NCBI GenBank assembly: GCA_947000775.1
Contig: CAMQGK010000604.1
Coordinates: 9,850,501-9,914,500, forward strand
Direction of reading: 5' to 3'
DNA from: Pterois miles
Taxonomy: Eukaryota; Chordata; Actinopteri; Perciformes; Scorpaenidae
DNA: 64,000 bases
A model generated the notes under the pieces. The model was given only the letters and a program-made list of their open reading frames with translations. It did not search any database and had not been told where the DNA came from. Shown piece after piece: positions 11,885 to 23,894 of the stretch. How positions within the stretch are numbered: the first letter of the stretch is position 1; every line of letters starts with the position of its first letter. A program made the position numbers and the translations under genes.

Positions 11885-12689
11885 TGGCAGTGTCTTGTAG
11901 AAGCCACAAATGAAACCACAGTACTTTTCAGAGGAAATGTTAAGAGGTCATGAAACTATCGTGTCAAAGTAGGAGCATCATCTTCTTTTTATTGATAAGC
12001 AGTTGGAGTGGCTTTACATTTCTTTCAATATCTTTTCTATTGTCTCCTAGAAAATTAACATTTTTGATTGAATAAAGCACTATATTCATCTACCACACCA
12101 GAGATGCAAGTATGACAGTGATGGAACGTAACTTAGTACATTTAGTCAAGTACTGACTGCAGTTTTGTGGTGCGTGTACGTGACGTAACTTTTCATTTTC
12201 TGCTGTTTTCTACTTTATAATCCACTGCAATTCAAAGAGAAATATTATACTTGTTACTCCATTTATTTGGCAAATTTACTTGTGATTTAGATTAATAATG
12301 CTGAATAAGTACTTTTACTTTTGGTAATGATATATACTGTACACTATATGGTGATACTAATACTTTTGTACCTAGGTACCTAAACTTGAGTAAAATTTTG
12401 AAGACAGAAGATGCAACTTGTACTGTGTAATTGTAACACTGTAGTACTGCAACATTTTAGTAAAAGGTTTGGTTGGTAATGCTCTAAATAATATATATGA
12501 AATGCTCTGACAAAACAAAGAAATGTAATATCTGTGGTTGTTGCAGGATTGTAATAAGCCTGCCTGTCTCCCTGTGTGCACTCTGTTTGTGCACTCATTA
12601 GGAGTCTTCAACAAGCTGCTAGTTCGACAGCTGTGAGTACTAACAAGAGCCACGTTCATTATTTACATTCATAATGATAATTCTGGGGG
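11885..12689. other. Intergenic, nothing recognised
   Basis: AT-rich sequence with no gene-like frame. A phrase at about 12115-12440 (tacatttagtcaagtactg, ctgcaacattttagtaaaag) looks like a decayed repeat, unassigned. Confidence 0.35.
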
Positions 12690-13440
12690 AGTGCCTTTCG
12701 AGGGAAGACATTCAAGAAGAAATTTAATGTATCGATTTGTGTACATATACACAAATTTCACATGTTTTCATGATGGTCAGCATGTAACCACTTTGTATGT
12801 AATTGTGAACTGGAAAAAACCTAAGTCTTTCATCTGGGAGACAGCTGTTCATGTTTCCTGTGAAATCACAAATTTAAGTTGATTAATTTGTCACATAACT
12901 TTCCATCACGTATTATTTATTTTAACCCAAAGCACGACCTTTTCATAAACCTAACTAAGTAGTTTTATTTTGAAAATTGGGGGCGGCAGTAGCTCAGTCC
13001 GTAAGGACTTGGGTTAGGACGCGGAGGTCACCGGTTCAAGTCCCCCATGGACCAAGACCAACTGGTTGCTGGAGAAGTGCCAGTTTACCTCTTGGGCACT
13101 GCCGAGGTGCCCCTGAGCAAGGCACCGAACCCCCAACTGCTCTGGGCGCTTGTCAGGAGCAGCCCCCTCACTCTGACATCTCTCCATTGACGCATGTATA
13201 TGTACTGTGTGAACAACAGAGTGTAAAACTGAATTTCCCCACTGTGGGACTAATAAAGGAATATCTTCTTCTTCTTCTTCTTCTAAAAGACTGGAGCAGA
13301 AATTGACACATGCAGCATATATTGCTGGACATTCCTAGGAAAAAGCATGAAAAATACGTTGTTCAATGTCGTACCGCGCATCACGAAGAAAATGTGAAAT
13401 TCATGTCTATGTACACGAATCAAATAGATTCATTTTGTGA
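12690..13440 (+). repeat. Dispersed repeat of the 'CCTAAACCTAA' family, interrupted by a SINE
   Basis: Sequence on either side of the SINE at 12980-13285 is continuous in the copy at 3150-3690 (TTTTATTTTGAAAAGACTGG there, split here between about 12976 and 13286). Confidence 0.65.
12980..13285 (+). mobile_element. tRNA-derived SINE of percomorph (AFC-like) type, full length
   Basis: Head GGGCGGCAGTAGCTCAGTCC with box A, box B GGTTCAAGTCC, then body phrases TTGGGCACTGCCGAGGTGCC, GAGCAAGGCACCGAACCCCC and TCTGACATCTCTCCATTGAC, and tail CTGAATTTCCCCACTGTGGG, then AATAAAGGAATA and a (TTC)n end. A second full copy is at 54577-54924, and a tail fragment is inserted in the pogo transposase at 62279-62345. 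The target site appears to be AAAA. Confidence 0.88.
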
Positions 13441-14361
13441 TTCACAAACTACCGTGAAACTGTGTTGGACTGTCAGTGTTGCTGACTTTCTCTCTCAAGG
13501 GAAGCTAATGCTGCTGGCTACTTTCATCAGAAAAGAGTTGGCAACACTGGGCTCAGTTTTTGGTTGGATAATATTTAATATCCAAGTGGAAGGTGGGCGT
13601 ACAAAGCGCAGGACTTTGACTCCAGAAACCGGGTTTTGCATCCTTAGTCTCAGCTGTAGTTAGGTTGAGGTAACAGAATTGCTTAAGTTAGAAAGACAAA
13701 GAAAATGAATGGTTTCTGTTAGATGTTGATAATCACATTATGTTTCTGCATTAAACCAAGACCATGATGTTCCCCTGACCTCAGCCCAGTGCTGTGAGTC
13801 CTTTAAAAACCATTAAAAACTTTAATAATACTGTGGTCATTACATATGGATATTGTATTACAAGATCAGATGTTTTGGTTCAAAACAAATGAAATGCGTT
13901 GTCAGTGAACATTTTACTGAGTGTACAGGGTGTTGCTGACAAAGAACACATTGCTGTCTCTCTGTTGAAACGTCTTTTGAATTCAAAAAGGTTTGGAGGA
14001 ATATAGTGAATGAAATCACTCTATTTGCTAAAGCACTAAATTTACTTGTCTCTATTTTGTCACGTCGTCTCTGTGTGACACTTACGTATGCGCCATATAT
14101 TCATAAATTCTCACTCTGAGATAAAAAAAAAAGTCATCTCCATAGTATGCACATTACTTTTTGCTCTAAACCCTGCAATGTTTCGCCTTTGTTGGATGTG
14201 AAAATCACAGTTATTCGACACTACATCCGTTAGTGATGATTCATCTGCGTCCAAAATCTCAATTCATTACTCACTACAGAGCAAACTATTGAGTGTTTCA
14301 TATGTCGGGAGTAGTGAATGAGTAACCATGGGAGTGATTGCAGACACAGCACAGTTCTCAT

Positions 14362-14400
<39 letters not shown>

Positions 14401-15060
14401 GACACGACTCTTTAGCCATCTCAAGGCTGCGTTACATTCAGCCCTGGAAAAAATGGAAGCACTGTATCTTTGTGGTACTGACAGCAAAATCATAAAAAGT
14501 AAATTACACAGAAGAACAAAGTGAAATGCACAGTGATGTCCAATATTTGATGAGTTTTTCCCTTTAATCTCTAGTCTGTTATTCACATTCTTCTGCCGTC
14601 TCTCTCCTCCTCTGAGTGTGTCTCTTGTTGGGTTCATTGTCTTTTATCCAGTGTCTCTGCCCTCTTTCTGTCGCTCTGTTTTCTGGGTGAGTCTCAGTAT
14701 TTGGTAGTTCAACCCTCGCTGCCTGACCAGCTGACCTGCTGACATGCTTTTATTCTGTCGTTATCCTCTCCTCCTCCTTCTCACTCCCTGCATGACAAAA
14801 GCAGAAACAAGTGTAACGGTGAGCCAAGCACACACACACACACACATATATATGAATATGAAAGACAAAATTTTATTGAGAGGCATTTTGTTCACCGCAT
14901 TTAAATACATAAAACAGAGAGAATATTGGAAACACCTCTCAGCGTTACACAGCTTAAGAATGACATCCACAAATATCATTGTTATATGCCCTTTTTCACA
15001 GCAGAAATTTTGACATAGCAGGGTAAACACGTGTAATTGATAAAACTAGATCCTATTCCA
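13441..15060. other. Intergenic, nothing recognised apart from a CA array
   Basis: Mixed AT-rich sequence. A (CA)18 array lies at 14364-14399 and a short CA/TA run at about 14830-14853. Open frames here are short and unlike any family. Confidence 0.45.
14364..14399. repeat. (AC)18 microsatellite
   Basis: 36 bases of AC. Confidence 0.95.
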
Positions 15061-15508
15061 GCCCGTTCTCATTCTCGGGGTGTCAAATACTGAGGCTTTG
15101 TCCATTTGTTTCCATTAACTACAATGTAAACCCATCCGCGGCAACAGTAAACGCTCTGAGAGAGTGCGCCAGGATTGTGGTGATGTAGTAGTATGATGTA
15201 GTTTAAAGGAGTGAACAGACAGACTCAGGGCAGGTGGGAGAGCTGGTGGATGGGTCCAACAAACACAAGGCTTTCATTCAGGAGACTGCTGTTTGTGTCC
15301 TGTGTGTTAAGTTTTGTTTTCATGTTACAAACAGCTGTTTGGTCATTTGTGTTCACAATGTTCGGTTTCACCTTTCAAAGCAATTTAAGCTCAAACATGG
15401 ATTTTCTTTCCTAAACATAATTAAATTGGTTTTGATGCCTAATCCTAAAGTAGCACAAGGGAAAAGACAAAGCGTCAGTATGTGAGAAGCTGGGATGAGA
15501 AAGTGTTG
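15061..15508. mobile_element. MITE-like TIR repeat, copy C
   Basis: Left GTTCTCATTCTCGGGGTGTC ... ATACTGAGGCTTTG and right CAAAGCGTCAGTATGTGAG ... GGGATGAGAAAGTG are inverted over about 35 bases. Internal GGTGGATGGGTCCAACAAAC is shared with copy A. Confidence 0.7.
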
Positions 15509-17950
15509 CCCGTTTTGTTTAGTGCATCACAGCCATTCCAGTTAGCCAGCAAGCCTAACACCAGGGCTCTGATCCACCTAAATGGATCAGAGCCTGATGG
15601 CTGTATGGCTGAGTGTGACACCACATACTATACCAGTTGTACATACTGATTTGGCCAAACTCTAGTCTGCAATATACAATATGCAAACAAAAGCAAAATC
15701 TATAGTATGCCAAAAATACCTGGATGTCGTACTAATTTGGAAAAAAATCTCCAGTCTGCATCAGACCAGTCTACCTCACCTACCATATCCCACAATGCAA
15801 AGCGCTGGAACGGTACAAGCTATGGTTACAACAACAGCTGCTGCTTTTTACATTTTTCGTAGCAGCTTCATCGTTAAATTTTTGTGGCCAGGAATCAACT
15901 GTGTATATTTTGAATACTGACAGTTTTACGATATTAGATGGTGAATCAAATAATTGCTCCAAAGTTTTTGGAGATTAGAAGCCCCACAAACTGTTGTGAC
16001 AGCTAGTTAGTGCCTGCCGGGCCCACGACCTCGCCAGCCAGCCGGTCCCACTCATACACCACTATGACCTGCCTAGAGCTCTCCAGTGACCGGTCCGTGG
16101 ATGAGAGGCTTTTATTTCCTTGTTGACGGATAGTTTGTTTAAATATCTCAACACAAATAATGAAAATACAAAATCGAAGTTGTATTTTTCGCTAATTACA
16201 ATAGTGGTATGAGTTCTTTTTTGTGTCCAGTGGTTTAAAAGCTGGTTTAAAGGCTAAAGTCCAGTCCAGCATACTGCAAAATGCATCGCTTTAACTGTTT
16301 CATACCACATACTACTCAGGAATGCAGCAGTGTGTACTGTATACTGCATATCATTCATCATGTAGTAGGAATATTCAAATACAGCCAAAACCTTTATCAA
16401 ATAATACTGAACATGTGGCCAATAAGGTTCATTATGTAGACTTCAATTGATTCAACACAGGTGCGAATGCCAGGCCCATCAATTAAGTACACATTTGTAC
16501 ACACACATCAAATGAATTACAATATTCACAACATGAAACTCAGAGATGAAGACGACAGAGTAGAAGCGCTGCTGGGTCTTTCTGGTAATCACATACAGGC
16601 GCTCTTTGGATCCTTCAGGTGTACTGTGCTTATTCAGTCTTGTGAAGGGCTCATTATGTGGCTGGAATATGGTCTCAGAAGAGCACAAAATTTAAGTCTC
16701 CCTCAAAAATAATCCACGGCATTCTGTAGTGTTTAAACAAAATTAAAATGCCTTTATTTTACATGGCAATAATTGTTTGAGTTCCTTATTAATCACTGGG
16801 GTTCAATCAAATGCTTAAAAGAGTCAGAATAAAGTGGGAACGTGAACAGAATTAAATCACACATTTACTGAAATTAATCAAAATTTGTGCCAACAATCAG
16901 CAACTTTACTTTGCTTACTTTGCAACTCTTTGCATACCGAACAAAACCTTGTGTGTAGTATGGATATTGGATACAGCAGTATGCACAGTACATTTGCACA
17001 TGGAAGTTCTGCTTCAAACACAAGCACTACGACACCACGATAAAAGGCATCAACGGTGGATTAATTGCGAGTGTAGGTGTTCAGGTCGTCACCCGAAACG
17101 AGCAGGAGACACTTGAACCGAGCAGCTGAGGACTGAGTGCAATTCGGTGTTGTCCTCTTCTGAACTTCCGCTAATCAATTAGCGTGATTTAATACACAGT
17201 CACTCCACATGGAGGCCAGCGGGGCTCAGTGTTCTCCTAATTTATACTGTATCGACCGTTTCACACACATGCAGAGAGAGAGAGAGAGAGAGAGGCAGAC
17301 GAAGCGGAGGCAGGCAGATTGTGTTGAATGGTTGCGGGTAAATCTGGATCTCAGGGGAAAATTAAAGGATTGTTTTATTTTTACAGTTTCACATTGCTGG
17401 AGTTTAAAGTGCTGGAAAGAAAGACGGAGAGCAAGCGGTGCAGAGAGAGACTGACTCAGAGTCCTCTCCTGTGAGCCCTCATCTCGCCTTTGGCATAGAA
17501 AGTGAGCCTGCATATTACTCAGTCTATCACAACACAGCAGGAGAATGGGAGGAGAATTAATACACTTGGCTTTCAAGCCAGTGTGCTCTCTCTTCGCCTT
17601 TCTACTCTCCCACCCTCCTGCTTTCTCTTTCTCTTCAAGCTCCACTGGACAAAAGCACTTTGTGTGCTAATAAAATTAACTTGTGTATTGCTTTGATTTT
17701 TTTTTTTTCCTAGCCGATAACAACCAGGCTGAGAAAAAAATAAATAAAAAAGAAGAAGAAAACTCCTTGAATCTTGAGATTGTATTCAATTTTCTGTTCA
17801 TTTGTAAGTACACGCTCAGGCTTCAGAGTGCTGCTGAGGCTCAGGGGCAAACAGTTTTTGTCTGTGTGCATTTCAATGACATAAATAAATATATAAATAA
17901 ATAGTATCTAGCCTGCCATACCCTCAGCAACCATCTATCTGCCTCTCATA
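15509..17950. other. Intergenic, mostly unassigned
   Basis: 15600-16400 contains repeated 'catactat/catactgc' phrases that suggest a decayed short repeat. A GA array is at about 17273-17294. 17040-17500 is mixed and repeat-poor. No gene-like frame. Confidence 0.35.
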
Positions 17951-17959
17951 AATCTGAAT

Positions 17960-18800
17960 GACATTAACATTTAAAAAACCCAACTCCTGCCTGTCTGTGA
18001 ATGGATGGGCTCTCAGACAGACAGGCCTCCATTTTATTTATCCACATGGCGGGCAGGGAAGACAGGCACCGCCACCGACAGACAGGCATAAATCTGTGCA
18101 GGTTAGAGCCATTGAATCGCCTCAGCCGGCAGGTTAAGTGAATATCACCCTCTGCCTCCCGAAAAAGCTCACACTCCTATTTCCCACTGCCATTAAATAT
18201 GTGTTTCATTTCTGCCTTATTTGGATGGAAAGTACCCTCTTTTATAGAAGGTCATAAAATATATAGTGTTTTTTTTTAACGCTCTGCATAACATTTACAT
18301 TTTCTATTGTATAAATGTGATCGCCGCGACACAGGGCTGAATAAAACATTCATGGCAAAAGCCATTTCTTCTGTGACATTTGGTCTCCTATCTATCATCA
18401 GTTTTCTATATGCAGCCAGGAGAACAAACGCTGGTCAAATGTTTAAATGTGGCCTCTCCACATAAAATTCAAACCCTGCTTTCACATTAACACCCGCCGG
18501 CTAGTAGATGGAAAATGCTTTTTTTTTTTTTTCTAGATAAGAGAAAAGTCAAATGGAAATGACTCGCAGGGCTGTTGTGGCAGTGGGGAGTGTGCTGATG
18601 GGCCTGGGAAATTGAAGCATGTCAGTAAAATTAGAAAAAGCCAGCTCCGCCTCAACTGGCAGACATGTAAATGTGGCAGAGCCCCTCAGATGAGTCCATT
18701 ATGGACCGTCCCACGCAGCCTTTTCTCATCAGAAATCCCATCAGTATATTAAAAGGTATAGCCATGGCACTGACAAATTAATTCTCTTTTTTTCCTCCTG
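17960..18800. promoter_or_regulatory. Candidate conserved noncoding element
   Basis: The longest stretch in the upstream half with balanced composition, no similarity to any repeat in the window, no open frame of note and several homeodomain-like cores (CATTAAATATG, AAATTAATTC). Such blocks upstream of brain-expressed developmental genes are often enhancers (general knowledge). Here it is only a candidate from the absence of repeats. Confidence 0.3.
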
Positions 18801-19129
18801 ACTGATTTGAATCGCTGTTGAACTCAGTGATGGGCAGCAATTCAGTATTATTGTTCATCTTCTTTCAGCAGAAAAACATCCTACAGAAAAATGAAAAATA
18901 TTATTGTAACACAACTGTGTTTTCTAAATTAATAATATTAATAATATTGTACCTTTAACTAAACAATAAGACCTGAAAAAAGAGACCAATATGTGAAAAT
19001 AATTGTGATCATATTTTAGATACTGAGAACATGGATGATATGGTAGAACATTTTCATGCTTCTGTTCCTCACTGAGAGTCTTCTGTAAACTACTCTATGC
19101 TATGTAAAGCATCAGTATTGTGTTACTAT

Positions 19130-19760
19130 CAGGCCTTTAACGCATTAATACAACTTGCGATTTTTAGGCTTTAGAGGGCTCAAAAGCTAGAGAAGATACA
19201 GGTATCATGTGAAACTAGAAGACCTAAAGAATCAATTGGTACCAACCATGTCGTACTACCGTGTCATGGAGGAAGCTGAAAAATGCTCCAAACGTACGCT
19301 AAATTTTGGCAAAGAAAAACTGTCCGTTTTCAAAATTGTCCCTTGATCGGAATGAATGAAAATGATTTCGATGGGTACCCACCAGTCTCCCCTTTACAGA
19401 CCTGCCCACTTTGATAATCACCTGCAATTTGCGGCAAGTCATAGTCAAGTCATAGTCAAGTCAGCACTCTGACACACTGACAGCTGTTGGGCATGGCTTT
19501 TTGCCATGTTATGATTTGTGCATATTTTTTTATGCTAAATGCAGTACCGGAGAGGGTACACGGACAATATTTATCATTGTTTTGTGTTGTTGATTGATTT
19601 CCAAAAATAAATATATACATACATTTGCATAAAGCAGCATATTTTTCCAATCCCATGTTGATAAGAGCATTAAATAGTAGACAAATTTCCCTTTAAGGCA
19701 CATTAAAACAGGTAAAAAATGTGCAATTAGTATGGACAATCGATTGACAGTTCGAGTTTT
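19130..19760 (-). repeat. 'GGGCTGTCA' repeat, reverse copy
   Basis: Reverse-complement match to 21030-21825 and 30205-30845: shares GGTACCCACCAGTCTCCCCTTTA-like and 'gcagcatatttttccaatccc' segments and ends near ATTGACAGTTCGAG. Likely a non-autonomous DNA element. Confidence 0.7.
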
Positions 19761-19794
19761 TATTCTATTTAAGTTACCTTGTAAATATTACATT

Positions 19795-20210
19795 TAAAGG
19801 AGCAGTGTGTAGGATCTATCTACATGTAACAGGGAGGTTACAGGTTGCAACTAACTGAAACGTTTCCAGTTTGCCAAGTGTGTAGAAGATCTACAATGGC
19901 TAACATGAAAACGCAAATGAGCCAGTTGTTGTTAGAGTAGCACAGGTCACACATAGAGTCTCTGTGTGTGTGTGTGTGTGTGTGTATGTGTGTGTGTGTG
20001 TGGGAAATGAGTGATGAAGCAAGACAGAGAGAGCGCAGCAGCGACGGTAGTAAGTATCGTTATTGACACCGGCCCAAGCAGGAAAAGTTTGGTTTGTCCA
20101 TTCTGGGATACTGTAGAAACATGGTGGTGCAACCGGCTCCCAGTCCTCGCTCCAGCCTCAGTCTGGGGCTCAGTCACATGAACGGAAGATGGAAATAACT
20201 CTAGATTCAG
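19795..20210 (+). repeat. Short interspersed repeat with 'AAAGGAGCAGTGTGTAGGAT' end
   Basis: The left end TTTAAAGGAGCAGTGTGTAG is close to a fish repeat end I recall (AAAGGTCCAGTGTGTAGGA). The right end is not clear. It includes a (GT)n array at 19963-20002 with one interruption. Confidence 0.45.
19963..20002. repeat. (GT)n microsatellite, interrupted
   Basis: GT units with one TA near 19985. Confidence 0.9.
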
Positions 20211-20539
20211 CTAAGTGCATTTTCCACTTTTAGGACCAAGTGATTTAAATAAGGGCTATTAGAGTGTTCGTACTCAGATGTCACCTCAAAAGAAATTATC
20301 CTCTGATTTACAGACATCTCTCACCCAATGTAAGTCTATGGGAAAAAGTATTTTTGGTCCCAATGACATCACATGACATATATAGTTGAGGTGCAGCTGT
20401 GTGGCCACAATGAAAATTTGCTTCAGACTGGAGCTCCTCCTGGGGGCTTGGGATCGGCTCCCTGTGTAGATTGAAATGGTGCATTTCAAGCCAAAACAAC
20501 AATTCTTATTTTCAGATGTTTTTGCTCAATTCACAACAT

Positions 20540-20630
20540 TAAATTTGTGTTTACTGTGACTGGAAAGTGATGCTTAGAGCACTGACGAAGCTTCAGTATG
20601 TGACGAGTTGGGATTAGACTGTGTTGGTAG
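20540..20630. repeat. Right-end fragment of the TIR MITE family
   Basis: GTGATGCTTAGAGCACTGAC ... CTTCAGTATGTGACGAGTTG resembles the right end of copy C. Confidence 0.5.
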
Positions 20631-21029
20631 GCTTCATCCTCTGGGATGAATTTTTGTACAAAATGTCACGGCAATCCATGAGACCAGACTGAAAATAAAG
20701 GGTGACCGTGCAGCTTCGTGACTTTTGCCTCCTCATTTTTACATGATGGCCACTGCTAAACAATGTTCTTTTTTCCATTATTGATCTGTCACACCCGTTA
20801 AGCCCTAGGTCCAGTTTTTTCTTGCATTTTCATTCATGTGTGCACTTCCTGTTTTATTTTGTTATTCTAACTCTCCCTCTCGTTTCAGAGCACTTCACTT
20901 CCTGCCCTCGTGTTTCCCGCTCCCTGAATGATTGACATCCCCTGACCTACTACATACATTTTGCACTTTTATCTGTTTTGAATTCAAGAGTTTAAATGAG
21001 ATCACTTCTAGTATTTGCATCCTACTTTA

Positions 21030-21825
21030 TGGGCTGTCAGTCAATTAATCACCATTAATTACATGATCGCTCAGTTAACTGGGATTAATCACAAATTAAT
21101 CATACATTTTTAATCTTTTCAAAATGTACCTTAAAGGGAGATTTATCAAGTATTTAATACTCATATCAACATGGGAGTGGACAAATATGCTGCTTTATAC
21201 AAATCTATGTATATACAGTATTTATTATTGGAAATCAGTTAACAACACAGAACAATGACAAATATTGTCTAGAAACCCTCACAGGTACAGCATTTAACAT
21301 AAAAAATATGCTCCAATCATAACATGGCAAACTGCAGCCCAACAGGCGACAACAGCTGTCGGTGTGTCAGTGCGCTGACTTGACTATGACTTGATCCAAA
21401 CTGCATGTGATCATCATAAGGTGGGCATGTCTGTAAAGGGGAGACTCCTGGAAACCCATAGAAACCATTTATATTCACATGTGAAAAAGGAGATGACAGT
21501 TTATTCTCGCCAAAATTTCGTATGCTAGTCTGACCTGGTTGGTACCAGTGGATTCTTCCGGTTGGTTTTCATTCACATAGCTGAAGGTCAGAGGTCAAGG
21601 GATCCCTTTGAAATGGCCATGCCAGTTTTTCGTTGACAAAATTAATTTAGTTTTGGCCGTTATTTATCCTCCTTCTCAGCTATCTAATATGACACGGTTG
21701 GCAGCAGTGGATTCCTGAGGTTTTCTAGTTTCATATGACGCCAGAATCTTCACTGAAGCTTTAAAGGTGTAGTAACTTAAAAACTGCAAGTTGCGTTAAC
21801 GCATTAAAGGAATTAGTGCTGTTTA
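21030..21825 (+). repeat. 'GGGCTGTCA' repeat, near full length
   Basis: Starts GGGCTGTCAGTCAATTAATC, contains AAAGGGAGATTTATCAAGTA, CATGGGAGTGGACAAATATG, 'ctgacttgactatgacttg' and GGTCAGAGGTCAAGGGATCC, and ends with GCGTTAACGCATTAAAGGAA. The copy at 30205 ends TTTGACAGCTCTAA, the inverse of this start, implying short inverted ends. Confidence 0.75.
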
Positions 21826-22283
21826 AATGATATATGTGGTTATTTCCTTTACTTAAACTCCACCTGTTTTAGATGATCTTATTTCCTTTATTCTGCGCTT
21901 GCATTTGTGTTTATGGGCTCAGTGCTGCTTTATTTATGTGCTCGCATTTTTATACGTCCTACAGGATGGGGGACTTACATGGATTTCTGATTTTTAAATT
22001 TTTTTATTCTGCAAATATTTTAATCTGGAAAGCACTTTGTACTGAAGCTTGAAATTTGCAATAGAAATAAAATTATTTTTATTATTATCCAGTTGTTGTG
22101 ATATTTCTTTGTTCCCCACCGACCGACAGGCTGATATTATCGTCCTTAAAGGTAAGGCTGTTTGCTAACTTTGTAAAATGAACCCTCAATAGTACAGTAC
22201 GGTTGCCACGACAACAAATCTGAAGTTGAAAAGGTTGAGAGACAGTTGAAAGGTCAGAAAATGAGTTAGCAACCCTTCAGAGA

Positions 22284-22870
22284 TGCAGCGATAAATCAAT
22301 TACCGTATTTTTCGCGCTATAAGGCGCACTTAAAATCGCCCAGCTGTTTAACTCAGACACTGATGATGAAGGATTTGATGGATTTGTGGACGAGGAATGA
22401 ACTGAAAAGTGAGTGTATTGTCTTGTATTTCATGTGTTACAAATGAAAAATGTTGAGAGTTATTGAAGTTATTGAGTTATTAAATGAACTGAATAAAGTT
22501 TGACTTATCTGACCATTTTGTTTTGTTTAATGCGCCTCATAATCCGGTGCGCCTTATAGTGCGAAAAATACTAATCAATTCATTGTCAACTTTCAAATTA
22601 AACAATACCTATTTGGGGTCATTAGTTTGACCAATTTCTAAAGAAAAAAAATCTCTGATTCCAGCTTCTTAAAAATATGAGTATTTTTTTGTTTTCTTTG
22701 CTCCTCTCTGACAGCAAACTGAATGTCTTAGACAAAATATCTTGGGCTTCGGGAAACACTGATCAACATTTTTCACCTTTTTATGACATTTTATAAACCA
22801 AACTGAAATCAATTGACAAAATAATAAACAGATTAATTGACAATGAAAGTAATTGTTATTTGAAGCCGCT
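22284..22870 (-). mobile_element. hAT-like MITE of the 'GGGCTGCAACTAA' family, interrupted
   Basis: The interior (aagacattcagtttgctgtc in reverse; GTGTTTCCCGAAGCCCAAGA in reverse) matches 48984-49215 and 52195-52528. A pogo-type MITE sits in its left end. Family assignment is from recalled fish repeat ends. Confidence 0.55.
22303..22571 (+). mobile_element. pogo/Tigger-derived MITE that keeps the end of the transposase gene
   Basis: The ends CCGTATTTTTCGCGCTATAA and TTATAGTGCGAAAAATAC are inverted and flanked by TA on both sides. Just inside the left end, 22340-22402 reads AQLFNSDTDDEGFDGFVDEE then stop on the + strand. This is the acidic C-terminal tail of the pogo-type transposase found at 61335-62380. 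So the element is a deletion derivative of a relative of that transposon, not a random short sequence. Confidence 0.8.
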
Positions 22871-22871
22871 T

Positions 22872-23890
22872 TAAGCTAAGCATGATATGTTCCTTTGCAC
22901 TTACATACAGAAAACCTCATTTTAAATTGACCCTCTGTTATTGCTGCACACAGTGAGAAAGAAACATTTAGGAAAGAATCAACAGTTAAATGATAAGTTT
23001 GAGTTTGTTCATTTCAGCAAATATATTACAACACGTGAGACAAAATCAAGACCAACTTTCTCCCAGACTTCTTTTATAATTTAGTGAGTTGATAATCAAG
23101 TTGAGTTAAACCCTGGTGACCAGGATGCTGTTTTTACACCCAGGTTTCAGGGTTTTCCCAGTTTCCTGTGCTGCCCCATTTCAGGTTGTGTGAAGGACTC
23201 CCGCAGGTGCTCATTAGTATTGTTTACTTGTGAACCCAAAGGGGCCGTGTTGTCTTCTAATCATAGATTTTACAACACCTTCTACACTGGCATCGCTTTC
23301 CCACACATCTGTGATCTTGTGAAGAAATATTCCAGGTCAACATTTGCTCTGAATTAATGTACAGTGTTTCAGTTGCTGATGCTCTAATAAACAGTAAGTC
23401 TGTGGTCTTCAGATGCCCTGATTATTTCAATAAGTCCAATTTAAAAATGCATCTATTGTATCAGGATTTTGCCCTTAGTGTCCATCACAACCAAAACAAT
23501 CAATTAGTTTCAGCATGTGTGCCGGTTTACAAACGAGGCAGCGTAAGCAGAGTTCAAGGTGCAGCAACCACAAAATTGAATACTGCATAAGATTTCATGG
23601 GAGAAGATCAATAACCTTCTTATTATGCCTTGTCATGAAGCCTCACAGCCTGAAGTAAACCTACCACAGTGAAACCTTTCATCGGGACAACAGAAAACAC
23701 ACAAAGACAGAAGACACTGAGGGTAAACAGTCAATTTAGGATGCGTCTGTTCAAGTGTCTCCAGCATGATAAAAGTAATCAGAGGGGTCGATGTTTGTTT
23801 GGGTTGTTATCGGATTTTAAAGCTAAAAAATCATGGGCACCTATTTTTTTAAACAAAGAAAATGTGCAAATAGGGCTAGATGAAGATGTG
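22872..23890. other. Intergenic, nothing recognised
   Basis: No repeat or gene-like signal found. Confidence 0.35.
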
Positions 23891-23894
23891 TCAC

